From JAIESQ01 sp964495375 (GTDB taxonomy: Bacteria; Planctomycetota; Planctomycetia; Pirellulales; JAEUIK01): a stretch of 64,000 bases of DNA. How positions within the stretch are numbered: the stretch's first letter is position 1; every line of letters begins with the position of its first letter. Shown here one piece after another: positions 19,419 through 29,097 of the stretch. Location: assembly GCA_964495375.1 (NCBI GenBank), contig CAZBWM010000020.1, positions 18,371 through 82,370 of the forward strand, in the 5' to 3' direction. The position numbers and the translations under genes are program-made. A model generated the notes under the pieces. That model did no database searches. It had not been told where the DNA came from and saw only the letters and a program-made list of their open reading frames with translations.

Positions 19419-19999
19419 CGCGAAGCCCGTCCGGCTTCTTCGATCGCATCGCGAATGCGGCCGAACGGCTCGGTCAGATCGAACGCTTCGCCCAACTCGG
19501 CAAGTTGAATCGCAGCCGTGTCCGCATCTGCCGAGTGGGACCGGCGCACGGCCAGTCGATTGCGGCCAAGATCGAGCGTACGCAGACTCGCGCCGGTCGT
19601 GCTGACGGAGTTGGAGCGCTCGACCGCGCTCGGAGGCGTGGGCGTGCCCGCGGGCAGCTCGATGGCTGGCCCCGCACTAACGACGAGCACGACGGGAGTC
19701 GGCACTAGTTCGCGCAGTTCGAGCACGGGCTCGCAATCGGTGCAGATTGCCACGGCCGTGGTCGTGGCCTTGGTGACCAGCGCGCGACCGATCTGTTCGC
19801 CGTAAAGGTAAGGCTTGAGTGTCGGCCCGTAGAGAATCTCCTGGGCGCGATTCGGCTTGAGCGGCGCCGTGCAATGGAACTCAACCGGTCGGCCCGATGT
19901 GTTGAGCACAAGATAACCGCCGAACAGCCCGAGTTGTGGATGTTCGACGACGGTCAGAAAGCCAAAGGCGCTCGACGTTGCCCCCGGGTCAAATGCCAT
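19415..19999 (-). CDS. Conserved-looking unknown protein coupled to SNF2 gene
   Basis: The stop of this gene overlaps the ATG of the SNF2 gene (ATGA at 19415-19418), so the two are translated as a pair. The frame is open to 20236, but I choose the ATG at 19999 (194 residues, MAFDPGATSSAFGFLTVVEH), which has AAGG about eight bases upstream. The protein begins with a beta-rich segment (QLGLFGGYLVLNTSGRPVEF, CTAPLKPNRAQEILYG), then LVTKATTTAVAICTDCEPVL, and ends in a charged helical tail. No family recognised. The coupling suggests a protein partner or accessory of the SNF2 ATPase. Confidence 0.72.
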   Translation of the reverse strand: MAFDPGATSSAFGFLTVVEHPQLGLFGGYLVLNTSGRPVEFHCTAPLKPNRAQEILYGPTLKPYLYGEQIGRALVTKATTTAVAICTDCEPVLELRELVPTPVVLVVSAGPAIELPAGTPTPPSAVERSNSVSTTGASLRTLDLGRNRLAVRRSHSADADTAAIQLAELGEAFDLTEPFGRIRDAIEEAGRASR

Positions 20000-20386
20000 C
20001 CGTGCCATCCTTGCCCGAACTGCCGGGAATGGTCCGCGAGCGAACCCGCGCACGGCTCCGGCATGACTCTGGTACCGGTTGTAAGCATCGGGACGGTTTG
20101 GGTGGCGACTTGAGGGAGCGTAAAAGTCGCCGAGGTAAGCGAGCGCCAGCATGGCGTTGCGGCGGCAATCAATCCGACGGGTTCTGGCCCGCGTTGGGAG
20201 CCGGCCGCGGCCCGCTCGCAACTCGTGTGTTTTCAATCACTTCGCCTTGCCGAAAAATGTCCGCAATAAACCTGAACTCAACTGGGGTGTCTAGCCGATT
20301 TGGAAAAGCTGGGGAGCTTCTTTGGCCCCCCGCACCGCCGGTTCTCCCGCCGGCGGAACCTCTGACCGATTCACGGAACGACTCCG

Positions 20387-21586
20387 ATGTTGCCAACGGC
20401 TGCTCGCCAGGCGAGCTTCTCGATTGCGCAGGCGCGTAGCCTGGTGCGCGATCTGTTTGTCCCCAAGCCGTGGCTGTATTGGACCGACTTCCTCGTGTCG
20501 ATGGTTGTCGGCGCGAGCGCATTCGTCGCCATGCGACTGGTGATGCGCGGCTTGTGGCCGGTGTATGCCGCGCCGCTGGTTGCCTCCGCGTTGTTCACGA
20601 TCGCGACCTGTGCGTTCTATCGCGCGTCGCTCTTCACGCATGAACTGACACACTTGAAACAGGGCAAGTTCCGCGGCTTTCGCCTGGCCTGGAACATGCT
20701 ATTCGGCGTGCCGTTCTTGATGCCTTCGTTCTTGTATCACACGCACGTCGATCACCACGCACGGCGGCAATATGGCACGGAGCACGATGGCGAGTACCTA
20801 CCTTTGGCGAGTGGTTCGCCGTGGCAGATTCTGCTCTATCTAGGTCAGGCGCTCGTGCTGCCGGCGATCGCGATCGCGCGGTTCCTGGTGCTGGCGCCAC
20901 TGGGTTGGCTCGTTCCCCCTTTTCGCCACTGGATCGCGCGGCACGCCTCGAGCATGGTGATCGATGTGACCTACGCGAGGCCGCTACCGACGCGGCAAGA
21001 GCTGCGCGTGTGGCGCTGGCAGGAGATCGGCTGCTGGGCTTCGGTCACGTCGCTGGCCGTGAGTCTGACGTTGGGGTGGATTCCGCTGGGGTTTGCAGTA
21101 TCGGCCTATGCCATTGCGTCGGCCGTGTTGACGCTCAATGCCGTGCGCACGCTCGGCGCCCATCGCTATCGCAGCACCGGCGAGACCATGTCGTTCGTCG
21201 ATCAACTGCTCGACTCGGTCAACTACCCGCGCAGACCATGGCTATCGAGCTTGTGGGCGCCGCTGGGTCTGCGGTTCCATGCGTTGCATCATTTGTTTCC
21301 GTCGATGCCCTACCACTCGCTGGCCGAAGCTCATCGCCGCTTGATGGCGGGACTGCCGGCTGACAGCCCATACCGGCAAACTGAAAGCGATAGCCTGTGG
21401 TCAACCATCGCCCAACTGTGGAAAGAAGCGCGGGCGTCGCGCCGCCGCGAAGCGCCCCAACCCCAACCAATCGGGGCCCCGGCGACGGAAGCCAAAATCA
21501 GCCGGCCGGCAAGAACCACACGCCGAGCTCGTGGGATATCGGCTGATACGAGTACGGCAGAGCTAGTCGAAGCTGGGTCGCACTGA
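20387..21586 (+). CDS. Fatty acid desaturase, membrane di-iron type
   Basis: A 399-residue membrane desaturase or hydroxylase. The three His boxes that bind the di-iron centre are visible: HELTH near residue 85, HVDHHARR near 120, and HALHHLFP near 302. Hydrophobic stretches between boxes 1-2 and 2-3 fit the usual four-helix topology. The final 50 residues are Pro/Arg/Ala-rich and probably disordered. It should introduce a double bond or hydroxyl into an acyl chain at the membrane, using O2 and reducing equivalents. It lies 4 kb beyond the distal end of the polyketide-lipid operon, on the other strand, so participation in that pathway is only a possibility. Confidence 0.9.
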   Translation: MLPTAARQASFSIAQARSLVRDLFVPKPWLYWTDFLVSMVVGASAFVAMRLVMRGLWPVYAAPLVASALFTIATCAFYRASLFTHELTHLKQGKFRGFRLAWNMLFGVPFLMPSFLYHTHVDHHARRQYGTEHDGEYLPLASGSPWQILLYLGQALVLPAIAIARFLVLAPLGWLVPPFRHWIARHASSMVIDVTYARPLPTRQELRVWRWQEIGCWASVTSLAVSLTLGWIPLGFAVSAYAIASAVLTLNAVRTLGAHRYRSTGETMSFVDQLLDSVNYPRRPWLSSLWAPLGLRFHALHHLFPSMPYHSLAEAHRRLMAGLPADSPYRQTESDSLWSTIAQLWKEARASRRREAPQPQPIGAPATEAKISRPARTTRRARGISADTSTAELVEAGSH

Positions 21587-21639
21587 ACGGCAATCCGGGA
21601 GCCCATCGCCATGGGCGAGCGTTTGCCGGATCGACTCTC

Positions 21640-23592
21640 ATGCGGGACGGGCGCGGCAGAGCCCAAACCATTGCTATACTGCTTCTAGGACTGCCGCGGA
21701 CACGGGCGATTGTCGTTATCGCCGCCAGGCAGGGCCATTGTCCTCGCACCCAGGCGCTCGTGTACAGCTACCTGACCATGACGATCGGCCCGCGTGCTGG
21801 CAACCACTTTGTGCTGCATGCCGACCAAACCAACCGCATCGGCCGGGGCACCGACAATCGCGTGGTGCTGACCGATCCGCTCTGCTCCCGCGTCCACGCC
21901 GTGGTGATCTGCGAGGAAGGGGTCTGGCGCATCTGCGATGGCGACAGCCGTAACGGCACGTTCGTCAATGGGCAGAAGATCGATGACGCCGTGCTCGCCG
22001 AGGGGCACACCATCCGCGTCGGCCAGACCGAGTTCGCCTTCCATCAAAGCTCACAGCGCCCGTCGGACGACGACGAAGATCAGCCCGATGTGTCGCAAAC
22101 CGTGGTTCGCGACGTGCGCGTGGGGGGGGGTGACACAGGCGCCCTCGTGCTGGCAGCCGTCCGCGACAACGAACGCGCGCAAGACTTGCTGCTGCTCTAT
22201 CAGCTCAGCATCAAGCTCTTGGCCTGCACGTCACCGCACGATGTGATCCGGATCGCACTCGACCTGTTGCGCGATCATCTCAAGGCCTCGATGGTCGGCT
22301 TCTTGTGGGTCAGCGACGACGGGCAATTGCGCCCGCACGTTGTGCTCCCCGAGCACATGGCCGATCGCGTGCCGCTGAGCGAATCGCTCACGCACGTCGT
22401 GTTGTCCGAAGGCCGCGCTGTGTGGGTCGCCAATCAGCGATCGCTGAAGCAAGGGGATACGCCGCAACACTTTGCCGACGCCGTGTGCGTACCGCTGCTG
22501 CATGCGGGGCACGTGCTCGGCGCGATCCACGTCTACCTGGCGAGCGGCCGATTCCGCCAAACGCAGTTCGACTTCGCCATCTCGTTGTCGAACATCGCGG
22601 CCGTGGCGCTCGCGCGTGCCCGGCAAGAGCAAAGCCTGCAAGTCGACTACCAGCGATTGAAGCAGAAGTCGGGCGGCTTCGACGAGCTGATCGGCGAAAG
22701 CCCCCCCATGCTCGAGCTCAAACAAAAAATCTCGCGGCTGGGGCGCACGACCGGTTCGGTGTTGGTCCGCGGCGAAAGCGGCTCGGGCAAGGAGCTTGTC
22801 GCCCGCGCGCTGCACCGCACGAGCACGCGCGCCGATCGGCCGTTGCTGTCGGTCAACTGCGCCGCGATTCCCGAGACGCTGATGGAGAGCCAGTTGTTCG
22901 GCCATCGCGCGGGGGCCTTTACCGGGGCCGATCGCGATCACGCCGGCGTGTTCGAGCAGGCCGACTTGGGGACGCTGTTTCTCGATGAAGTAGGCGAAAT
23001 GACGCTGGCCGGCCAGGCCAAGCTGCTGCGAATTCTCGAAGGGCACCCGTTTCTGCCCGTCGGCGGCACCGAAGTCATTCAGGTCGACGTCCGGGTGATC
23101 GCCGCCACGAATCAGGATCTGGCCACTTACGTGCGCGAGAAGAAGTTCCGCGAAGACCTGTACTATCGACTGAGTGTTTTTGAGCTGCACGTCCCCCCGC
23201 TACGCGAGCGTGGTGGCGACATCGGCCTGCTGATCGACTTTTTTCTCGAGCATTTCTGCGCGCAGCACGGCCGGCCGAATCTGGTGCTAGCGAGCGAGGC
23301 CCGCGAGCGCCTGCTGGCCTACGCCTGGCCCGGCAACGTGCGGCAGTTGCGCAATGTGATCGATAGCGCCGTGGTGTTGGCCGCCGGCAATCGCATCGAG
23401 CTGGGCGATCTTGGCCTGCGCGACACCGGCGCCACGCAGCTCGACACGCTGCGGATCGATGTCTGGGAGCAGAAGCTGATCGTCGAGGCGCTGGGCCGCA
23501 CCCAAGGCAATATCCCCGAGGCGGCCAAACTGCTGGGGATTGGCCGGGCCACGCTGTACCGCAAGATCGACGAGTACGGCATCCAGCGGTAG
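21640..23592 (+). CDS. FHA-GAF sigma-54-dependent transcriptional activator
   Basis: Domains in order: FHA (about 50-135; NRIGRGTDNRVVLTD, CSRVHA, DGDSRNGTFVNG) for phosphothreonine binding; GAF-like sensor (about 185-330); AAA+ sigma-54 interaction domain (about 345-575) with Walker A GESGSGKE, the RNA-polymerase contact loop GAFTGA, and Walker B GTLFLDEVGE; and a Fis-type helix-turn-helix (GNIPEAAKLLGIGRATLYRK) at the end. The FHA domain implies control by a Ser/Thr kinase rather than by a classical receiver. The first 40-46 residues do not look conserved; a GTG at 21760 or ATG at 21778 are likelier starts. Targets are unknown. Confidence 0.93.
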   Translation: MRDGRGRAQTIAILLLGLPRTRAIVVIAARQGHCPRTQALVYSYLTMTIGPRAGNHFVLHADQTNRIGRGTDNRVVLTDPLCSRVHAVVICEEGVWRICDGDSRNGTFVNGQKIDDAVLAEGHTIRVGQTEFAFHQSSQRPSDDDEDQPDVSQTVVRDVRVGGGDTGALVLAAVRDNERAQDLLLLYQLSIKLLACTSPHDVIRIALDLLRDHLKASMVGFLWVSDDGQLRPHVVLPEHMADRVPLSESLTHVVLSEGRAVWVANQRSLKQGDTPQHFADAVCVPLLHAGHVLGAIHVYLASGRFRQTQFDFAISLSNIAAVALARARQEQSLQVDYQRLKQKSGGFDELIGESPPMLELKQKISRLGRTTGSVLVRGESGSGKELVARALHRTSTRADRPLLSVNCAAIPETLMESQLFGHRAGAFTGADRDHAGVFEQADLGTLFLDEVGEMTLAGQAKLLRILEGHPFLPVGGTEVIQVDVRVIAATNQDLATYVREKKFREDLYYRLSVFELHVPPLRERGGDIGLLIDFFLEHFCAQHGRPNLVLASEARERLLAYAWPGNVRQLRNVIDSAVVLAAGNRIELGDLGLRDTGATQLDTLRIDVWEQKLIVEALGRTQGNIPEAAKLLGIGRATLYRKIDEYGIQR

Positions 23593-23795
23593 GTCGCTCG
23601 GCGTGCGCATCTTGCTAGCTAGCCGTGCCATTCCAGGCGCAGCGGCTGCGGCGGGTTTTCTGGCTGCGGAACTGGCGCTCAACTTGCCGATGATGCCAGT
23701 GATAACGCGTACTCCGCCTGCCTGCGCGGCCGCGCCTGAGCGGTTCGCCCCCTGCCAGCAATCCTGCCTGACTGCCGCCCCTCAAGGAGGGAAAG

Positions 23796-25601
23796 ATGCG
23801 TAAAGTTTTCCGGCGCTATGCCCCTTTGGCTCTTGGACTGGTCGCCGTCTGCGGCCAGATTTCTCGGCTCGACGCCGCGAGCCCTGACGCGTCGAGTGGC
23901 CCCGCTCTGATGTCACCAACGGTCGAAGCGGCGCTGGTCAACCAGGCACCCCCTCGCACCGCTCGGTCGACGGCAGCCTCCAGCACGAAGCGCGGTAGCA
24001 CCAGCGCGACCAGTACCGACAGTTGGGCCAGCGCCGAAAACTGGGCTAGCGCCACGGCCAGCGATCGCGGAACTTGCTCGAACCGACACCTGTCCCGCCC
24101 GCTGCCGCCGGCCAGCAATAGTCGCTTTGCCAATGCTGATGGCCCGGTCGAACCCGCCGTGAGCCAAGCCGTGGCCAATAGTTGGCGGCGTTCTTCGCGG
24201 GCCAGCGTACGATCAGCCACGGAGTCCAACGGGGCGAGCTCTGAAGCCGCCTCGAGCGGCGAACCAACCAACTCCGTGACGCAATCGGCAATCGGCGCGA
24301 AGTTTAGCACCCAGCCGAACTTTGTCTCTCCTGGCGTTCGCGCATCGGCCACGGTTGCATCGCAGCCCACACCTATTGCGGAAACCATTTTCGAAGACGA
24401 GGCGCCACTGCCTGGTGGCGCTCCGTTGTTAGTCGCGGCCCGCGTGAGCTCGACCGCCACGCCCGCACCGGCCAGCGATGCTTCGCCCGCAACGAGCGCG
24501 CCGACGAGTGATGCTGGCGGTGTCGCCAATGCGAGCACTGCCGCCGCCGTCGCGAAGCCGAGTGCTTCCGTCCAGACCGTGGCGACCGCCGCAACCACTC
24601 CACTGAACACAACGGCCGCGGCACCGACCACCACCGCGTCCGCCTCGACTTCAACCGTAGCCGCGCATCAGCCCGCTGCGGCGGGTGGCACGCCATTGGC
24701 TGAGCGTCGCCCACCGTTGGGTTACCGTGTCGCCCGCCTGCGCAGCGCGATTCAAGCCGGCCGTACCGATGTGCAGCATGCCTCCGCGCAACCCGGCAGT
24801 GCGGCCGGCGGGGCTCCGTCCGCTGTTAACGAAGTGAAACAAACCGCTGGCTTTGAAGGAACCGTAATTCGCGACGTGCCACTTTCGGAAGCCGAGACGA
24901 TTCCGGTGCCCGGTAGCGATTCCACGACCGAATCTGCCGACCTCGCCGAATCAACCACCGGCGAATGCAGCGATTGCGGCGACGATTGTTGCGAGGAGTG
25001 CTGCGAAGAGTGCCCGCGCCGCCGCCCGCTGCTGGCCCTCATCGACAAGCTCGACGAGTGCAAGGCCAAGTGCCGCAGTTGCTGTGCCTGCAACCAGGAG
25101 AGCTGGAACAACTGCAATTGCAACGGCAGCTACAAGTTTCCGGTGCCGCCGCTGTACACGTATCACTGGCCCGGCTTGTACTCGGCCGAGCTAATGACCG
25201 ACTACCACAGCCCGTGGCGCTTTCCTCCGCTGAAGCCGTACACCGACGAATTGCCCAGCGCGGGCGAGGGCCCTCCGCAACCGTTGACGATGGTGGTGCC
25301 GACGAGCCATCAGCAAGCCAGCAGCCAGCCGACCGCTAAGCCGACCAAAGCACCGGCGAAAAAGCCCTCGGCCGTGCCGGCTCGTGCTAGTCAGGCGGCA
25401 GCCGCCAAGCCGGCCACGGCGAAGCCTGTGGCCGCGCGGCCCGCCGCGCAGCGTATCGCCACGCAAGCGACGCCGCGTGCTACCGCGGCAACGATTGTAC
25501 GACCGGCCGCCGGCGCCGCGCCGGCCCCTGCCGAGCGGATCATTGGCGAGCCGGAGCCGATGAGCAAGAAGATCTGCCGCGCGTATGGCATCAAAGAGTA
25601 A
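23796..25601 (+). CDS. Secreted Ala/Ser/Thr-rich protein with Cys cluster
   Basis: A 601-residue secreted protein with an excellent ribosome binding site (AAGGAGG, eight bases before the ATG). Residues 1-27 form a signal peptide. Residues 30-370 are low-complexity, rich in Ala, Ser and Thr. Near residue 388 begins a dense cysteine cluster, ECSDCGDDCCEECCEEC, followed by a second group (CKAKCRSCCAC and NNCNCNG). Next comes an ordered, aromatic-rich patch (YKFPVPPLYTYHWPGLY, DYHSPWRFPPLKPY), and finally an Ala/Pro/Lys-rich tail. I do not recognise the family. Layout suggests an envelope or matrix protein whose Cys/Tyr/Trp core is the conserved module; metal binding or disulfide cross-linking are both possible. 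Confidence 0.8.
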   Translation: MRKVFRRYAPLALGLVAVCGQISRLDAASPDASSGPALMSPTVEAALVNQAPPRTARSTAASSTKRGSTSATSTDSWASAENWASATASDRGTCSNRHLSRPLPPASNSRFANADGPVEPAVSQAVANSWRRSSRASVRSATESNGASSEAASSGEPTNSVTQSAIGAKFSTQPNFVSPGVRASATVASQPTPIAETIFEDEAPLPGGAPLLVAARVSSTATPAPASDASPATSAPTSDAGGVANASTAAAVAKPSASVQTVATAATTPLNTTAAAPTTTASASTSTVAAHQPAAAGGTPLAERRPPLGYRVARLRSAIQAGRTDVQHASAQPGSAAGGAPSAVNEVKQTAGFEGTVIRDVPLSEAETIPVPGSDSTTESADLAESTTGECSDCGDDCCEECCEECPRRRPLLALIDKLDECKAKCRSCCACNQESWNNCNCNGSYKFPVPPLYTYHWPGLYSAELMTDYHSPWRFPPLKPYTDELPSAGEGPPQPLTMVVPTSHQQASSQPTAKPTKAPAKKPSAVPARASQAAAAKPATAKPVAARPAAQRIATQATPRATAATIVRPAAGAAPAPAERIIGEPEPMSKKICRAYGIKE

Positions 25602-25645
25602 CCGCTCGCGCGGTGGCCGCGGCTCTGCGCAGCAGAACTGGCTGC

Positions 25646-26473
25646 TCAGCCGAACCGGCAAAGGTTCACCGTGAACAGCCGCCGCGTGACCGGGAGCACG
25701 GTAGTGATCGCCCGCAATCCCCAGCCGAACCGCTGGCGATAATGGTTCATCACCGAGTCGACCTCGAGCACGCGGAAGCGCGGGTCCCAGGCTTCGATCT
25801 CGTGAACGTCGTCGATTCCCCAGCGGAACTCGGCGCCGGTGATCCGCACCGCTTCGATCTTACGGCTGTTGCGCTGCGCCAGTCGTCCGCAAGTGTCGAA
25901 CGCGACTAAGTTCCCTGCAAAGCGATCGGCGATCATGCCGAACAGCTTGCGGACGTCCTCCTCTTCGAAGTAGAGCAGCACGGCTTCGGCCATGATCAGC
26001 ACGGGCCCGCCGCCCGAAGCCGCGGCGACAATCTCGGTCCAGGCGGGGTCGAGCGCCGACATGGCCAGGAACCGCCGGCGATCGGTCTCGGCGAAGAACC
26101 GCCGCCGCACGTCGATGGCGTCGGGCAAATCGAGATCGAACCAGCGGACGCGCCCGTTATCGAGCCGCTCGAAGCGCGTGTCGAGCCCGGCGCCGATCTC
26201 GACGACCGTGCCGTCGGGGTGCTCTTCGAGAAACTTGCGGGTCCAGCGATCGAAGATCGTGGCCAGTACGCAGGCAACAATTTGCGTAAGCTTGGTCTCG
26301 CGCTCAAAACGACTGAAGTCGTAGTCGAGCGACGCCACGATCTCGGCGGCCTTGGGATCGCGGAGAATGGGATTCGGCTCACGCGATTCGCGGGCCCGCG
26401 CCCAGAGCGGAATGAGCAGTGTCTCTTGAACCGTGCCCAGCGTGGCGACGTCGATTTTTTCAGTGGTGGGCAC
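25646..26473 (-). CDS. LCMT-type SAM-dependent O-methyltransferase
   Basis: A 275-residue class I methyltransferase of the leucine carboxyl methyltransferase-like family (PF04072 type), many members of which act in polyketide pathways. SAM-binding motif I is VVEIGAGLDTRFERL (near residue 90); WFDLDLPDAIDVRRRF is the second family signature; IMAEAVLLYFEEEDV is the post-III region. It is the last gene of the minus-strand cluster, 36 bases after the glycosyltransferase, which supports a tailoring role: methylating a hydroxyl or carboxyl of the lipid or its sugar. Which group it methylates is inference. Confidence 0.88.
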   Translation of the reverse strand: MPTTEKIDVATLGTVQETLLIPLWARARESREPNPILRDPKAAEIVASLDYDFSRFERETKLTQIVACVLATIFDRWTRKFLEEHPDGTVVEIGAGLDTRFERLDNGRVRWFDLDLPDAIDVRRRFFAETDRRRFLAMSALDPAWTEIVAAASGGGPVLIMAEAVLLYFEEEDVRKLFGMIADRFAGNLVAFDTCGRLAQRNSRKIEAVRITGAEFRWGIDDVHEIEAWDPRFRVLEVDSVMNHYRQRFGWGLRAITTVLPVTRRLFTVNLCRFG

Positions 26474-26509
26474 GGCGGCTCCCGGAGTGCGCGAGCTAGC
26501 GGGGGGCGA

Positions 26510-27757
26510 TCAGGCTACTTTGGCGGCCGCGTCGGTCCCTTGCAAGGCCTCGAGCTCGCGCGCCGCGGCTTCCAGCGGACGCGTCTGGGCGATCCGCGCC
26601 GCGAACTCCCGGCTGCGCGTGGTGACCTCGGGCGTATCGAGCAGGTAGCGCAACTGCTTCTCGACGCGGTGTACTTTGTACTTGCGCGGCCAGAGGTGCG
26701 TCGACACTTCCAGCCGTTCGAGCCGCTGCGAGTTGTCGGGCTGATCGTAAATGGTCGGCACCACGAGCTGCGGCACGCCGGCCGCCAACGAGTGGCCGAT
26801 CGTGCCGATACCGCCGTGGTGGACGAAGACGGCCGACTTGGGAAGCAGTTGCTCGAGCGGCACAAAGTTGAAGTGCTTGATTCCCGGCGGTAGCCGCGGC
26901 GGCAGTTGCTCGGGATGCGGCGTGAGCAGCACGGCCCGACGTCCCAGGCGGCGTACGGCCTCGACCGAGACGGCGAAGTAATCTTGCGCCTCGCGCATGA
27001 TCGAGCTTTGGATGAACACGATCGGCGGTTCGCCCGCGGCCAGATACTCGGCCAGCTCAGGGCTCGGTGGCGCCGGCGTGCTGTAGTCGATCGGGAAACC
27101 GGTCAGCACGGTTTGCGTCGGCCAGTCGGGCTGTGGTGGATTGAACCACTCGGGGAATAACCCCAGCACGCGCTGCGGCGAGTGCCACCAACCTTTCATC
27201 ACGCGGTCGACTGTCGGCAAGCCCAGGCTCGCGCGAAAATCGTTGGTAACCGGGCCGACTCCCATGTCGATGATCCAATCGACAAACCGGTCGAGCCCCT
27301 TGGGCAGCCAGCGCGGAATCCAGTTGGGCAGCCCCGGCGGATCGTAAATGCTGCGAAACCACATCGGCTGCAAGTGGACCGTGGCCAGCGGCACGCCGAG
27401 CTTCTCCTGCGCCACCCGGGCCCCCAATGCGTAGCCCTGCGCGGCAGCGACCGTTTCGCCCGGCACGTAGAGATCGCGGACGATGCCGTAGATCTTTTCG
27501 ACCTGCGCTTTGACGAGCTCTCCCATCTCTTTGAGCGCGCGCAGCCCGGTCCAGTCCGACTGCCCCATCAGAAAGTCGTTGTAATCCTGTTCGGTGAGGT
27601 TCTCGACGAAACCGAGCCCGGCGCTTTCGATGATGGATTTATAGTGCGCATTGGCGACCATCGTCACCCGATGACCGCGCGCGGCGAGCGTCTTGCCGAT
27701 GGTCAAGAACGGGAGCGTATCTCCCAGGCTGCCGATCGATATCAGAATCGCGTGCAT
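26510..27757 (-). CDS. GT1-family (UGT/MGT-like) glycosyltransferase, copy 1
   Basis: A 415-residue GT-B fold glycosyltransferase. The N-terminal acceptor domain opens with ISIGSLGDTLPFLTIGKTLA; the C-terminal nucleotide-sugar site has VFVHHGGIGTIGHSLAAGVP and PTIYDQPDNSQRL, the GT1 donor-binding signature. The family transfers a hexose from a nucleotide sugar to lipids, polyketides or sterols. It lies in the operon behind the ABC exporter genes and before the methyltransferase, so the obvious acceptor is the PKS product. A close paralogue of the same length lies divergently at the other end of the cluster. No signal peptide; it should act on the cytoplasmic face of the inner membrane before export. 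Confidence 0.93.
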   Translation of the reverse strand: MHAILISIGSLGDTLPFLTIGKTLAARGHRVTMVANAHYKSIIESAGLGFVENLTEQDYNDFLMGQSDWTGLRALKEMGELVKAQVEKIYGIVRDLYVPGETVAAAQGYALGARVAQEKLGVPLATVHLQPMWFRSIYDPPGLPNWIPRWLPKGLDRFVDWIIDMGVGPVTNDFRASLGLPTVDRVMKGWWHSPQRVLGLFPEWFNPPQPDWPTQTVLTGFPIDYSTPAPPSPELAEYLAAGEPPIVFIQSSIMREAQDYFAVSVEAVRRLGRRAVLLTPHPEQLPPRLPPGIKHFNFVPLEQLLPKSAVFVHHGGIGTIGHSLAAGVPQLVVPTIYDQPDNSQRLERLEVSTHLWPRKYKVHRVEKQLRYLLDTPEVTTRSREFAARIAQTRPLEAAARELEALQGTDAAAKVA

Positions 27758-27845
27758 GTTGACTTCTATACCGTAGGGAACCGTCGCGGGGGTAGTAGGG
27801 AGAGTGTTTGCTCTGGGCCGATCTCATCCGCTGGCCGCGGCGCGG

Positions 27846-29090
27846 TTAGCGGAGTGCCTCGAGCGGCTTGATGCGCATGGCCGACATGGCAGGCAACAAC
27901 CCGCCCCCGATGCCCATCACAATCGAGAACAGCAAGCAGTAGATCACGATCCAGATATCGACCTGAAACGAAAATTCGACGGTGCGGCTGCCGATATTGG
28001 CGTTCTGCGACAGCCCGTTAAGCAGGAAGCCCAAGCTGGAGCCGAGCGCGCCCCCGATGACCGAGATCAACGCGGCTTCGATCAAGAACGAGACCAAGAT
28101 CGCGCGGGCCTGAAAGCCCATAATCCGCATCACGGCGATATCCTTGATGCGCTGCCCGATGGCGGCAAACATCGTGGTCATGACGCCGAAAACCGCGCCG
28201 GTGCCCATGAACCAGGCGATGACCCAGGCGGCCAACTGCAGCGTCTGCATTTGCTCGGCCTGCTTGGCGTAATACTGCGGTTCGGTGTAAGCCTCGACGT
28301 TCATCTGCCGATTGGAGCCCAGGCTCTCGGCAATCCGCTGGGCGGCCGCGGCGCTCGGCGTGCGCAGGACGACGGTGCTGTAAGCACCCTCGCGTTTGAA
28401 CTGGCTGGCCAGCTCGCTCAAGTCGCACCAAACTTCGGACTCGAGGGCCGATCCTTGAGCGTCGAACACGCCGCAGACGCGCCAGCGCTTGCGTCCCATC
28501 TCGAAGGTGTCGCCGACGTGCAGATTTTGCCCCGTTTCGACCGAGCGGCCGATCATCACTTCGCTTTGCCCGGCCCGCAGCGCGCGCCCCTTGATGACGC
28601 GAATCGCCGTATGGACCTGAAACACGATCGGCTGTACGCCGCGCAATTGCAGGGCGGTGTAGTCTTGCTTATCGGGATTGAATCGATTGGCGTTCAAGAA
28701 CATCTCGCGGCTCGCCAAGATGCGGCTGCCGGGGAGCCCTTTCTCGTCGCGGATATGTTCGAGCGACGAGATCGTGTCGCGCGTCAGGCTGCTGAGCACT
28801 TCGTCGGCCGCCCCCTTCGACAGCACGATCACGTTTTCCGGCTCGCCGCTTTGCCGGCAGACCGCCGTGATGCCATTGATAAACGCCAGCATCACTACCA
28901 GTCCAAACACCACCAGCGTGAAACCGAGCGCCGTCATCAGCGTGGTCTTCCAGCGCACGATCAGGCTGCGGTAGTTGTACGAGACCGGCACACCGCGGAT
29001 GTCGACGAAGTACTTCAGCACGACCAGCGCCCACAACGGGAGCAAGCCGGCAAGCACCCAAGTCAACCAGGTTGGCCAGGTAAACGACAT
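27846..29090 (-). CDS. FtsX/MacB-type ABC permease (DevC-like), subunit 1
   Basis: A 414-residue inner-membrane permease. One N-terminal pair of helices (about 5-30 and 50-75), a large extracytoplasmic domain (about 80-270), then three C-terminal helices from about 280. The FtsX core is visible in IGQRIKDIAVMRIMGFQARAI and in the terminal GGGLLPAMSAMRIKPLEALR, the typical end of MacB/DevC permeases. Its stop lies seven bases downstream of a second, different permease gene, so the exporter probably uses a heteromeric pair. With the ATPase and HlyD protein upstream, it resembles the DevBCA-type tripartite exporter of glycolipids. Confidence 0.9.
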   Translation of the reverse strand: MSFTWPTWLTWVLAGLLPLWALVVLKYFVDIRGVPVSYNYRSLIVRWKTTLMTALGFTLVVFGLVVMLAFINGITAVCRQSGEPENVIVLSKGAADEVLSSLTRDTISSLEHIRDEKGLPGSRILASREMFLNANRFNPDKQDYTALQLRGVQPIVFQVHTAIRVIKGRALRAGQSEVMIGRSVETGQNLHVGDTFEMGRKRWRVCGVFDAQGSALESEVWCDLSELASQFKREGAYSTVVLRTPSAAAAQRIAESLGSNRQMNVEAYTEPQYYAKQAEQMQTLQLAAWVIAWFMGTGAVFGVMTTMFAAIGQRIKDIAVMRIMGFQARAILVSFLIEAALISVIGGALGSSLGFLLNGLSQNANIGSRTVEFSFQVDIWIVIYCLLFSIVMGIGGGLLPAMSAMRIKPLEALR

Positions 29091-29097
29091 ACGCAGT

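Noticed and set aside
20387..21586. Including the desaturase in the polyketide-lipid pathway
   Set aside because: It is separated by a regulator, a secreted protein and a strand switch; only its general chemistry fits.
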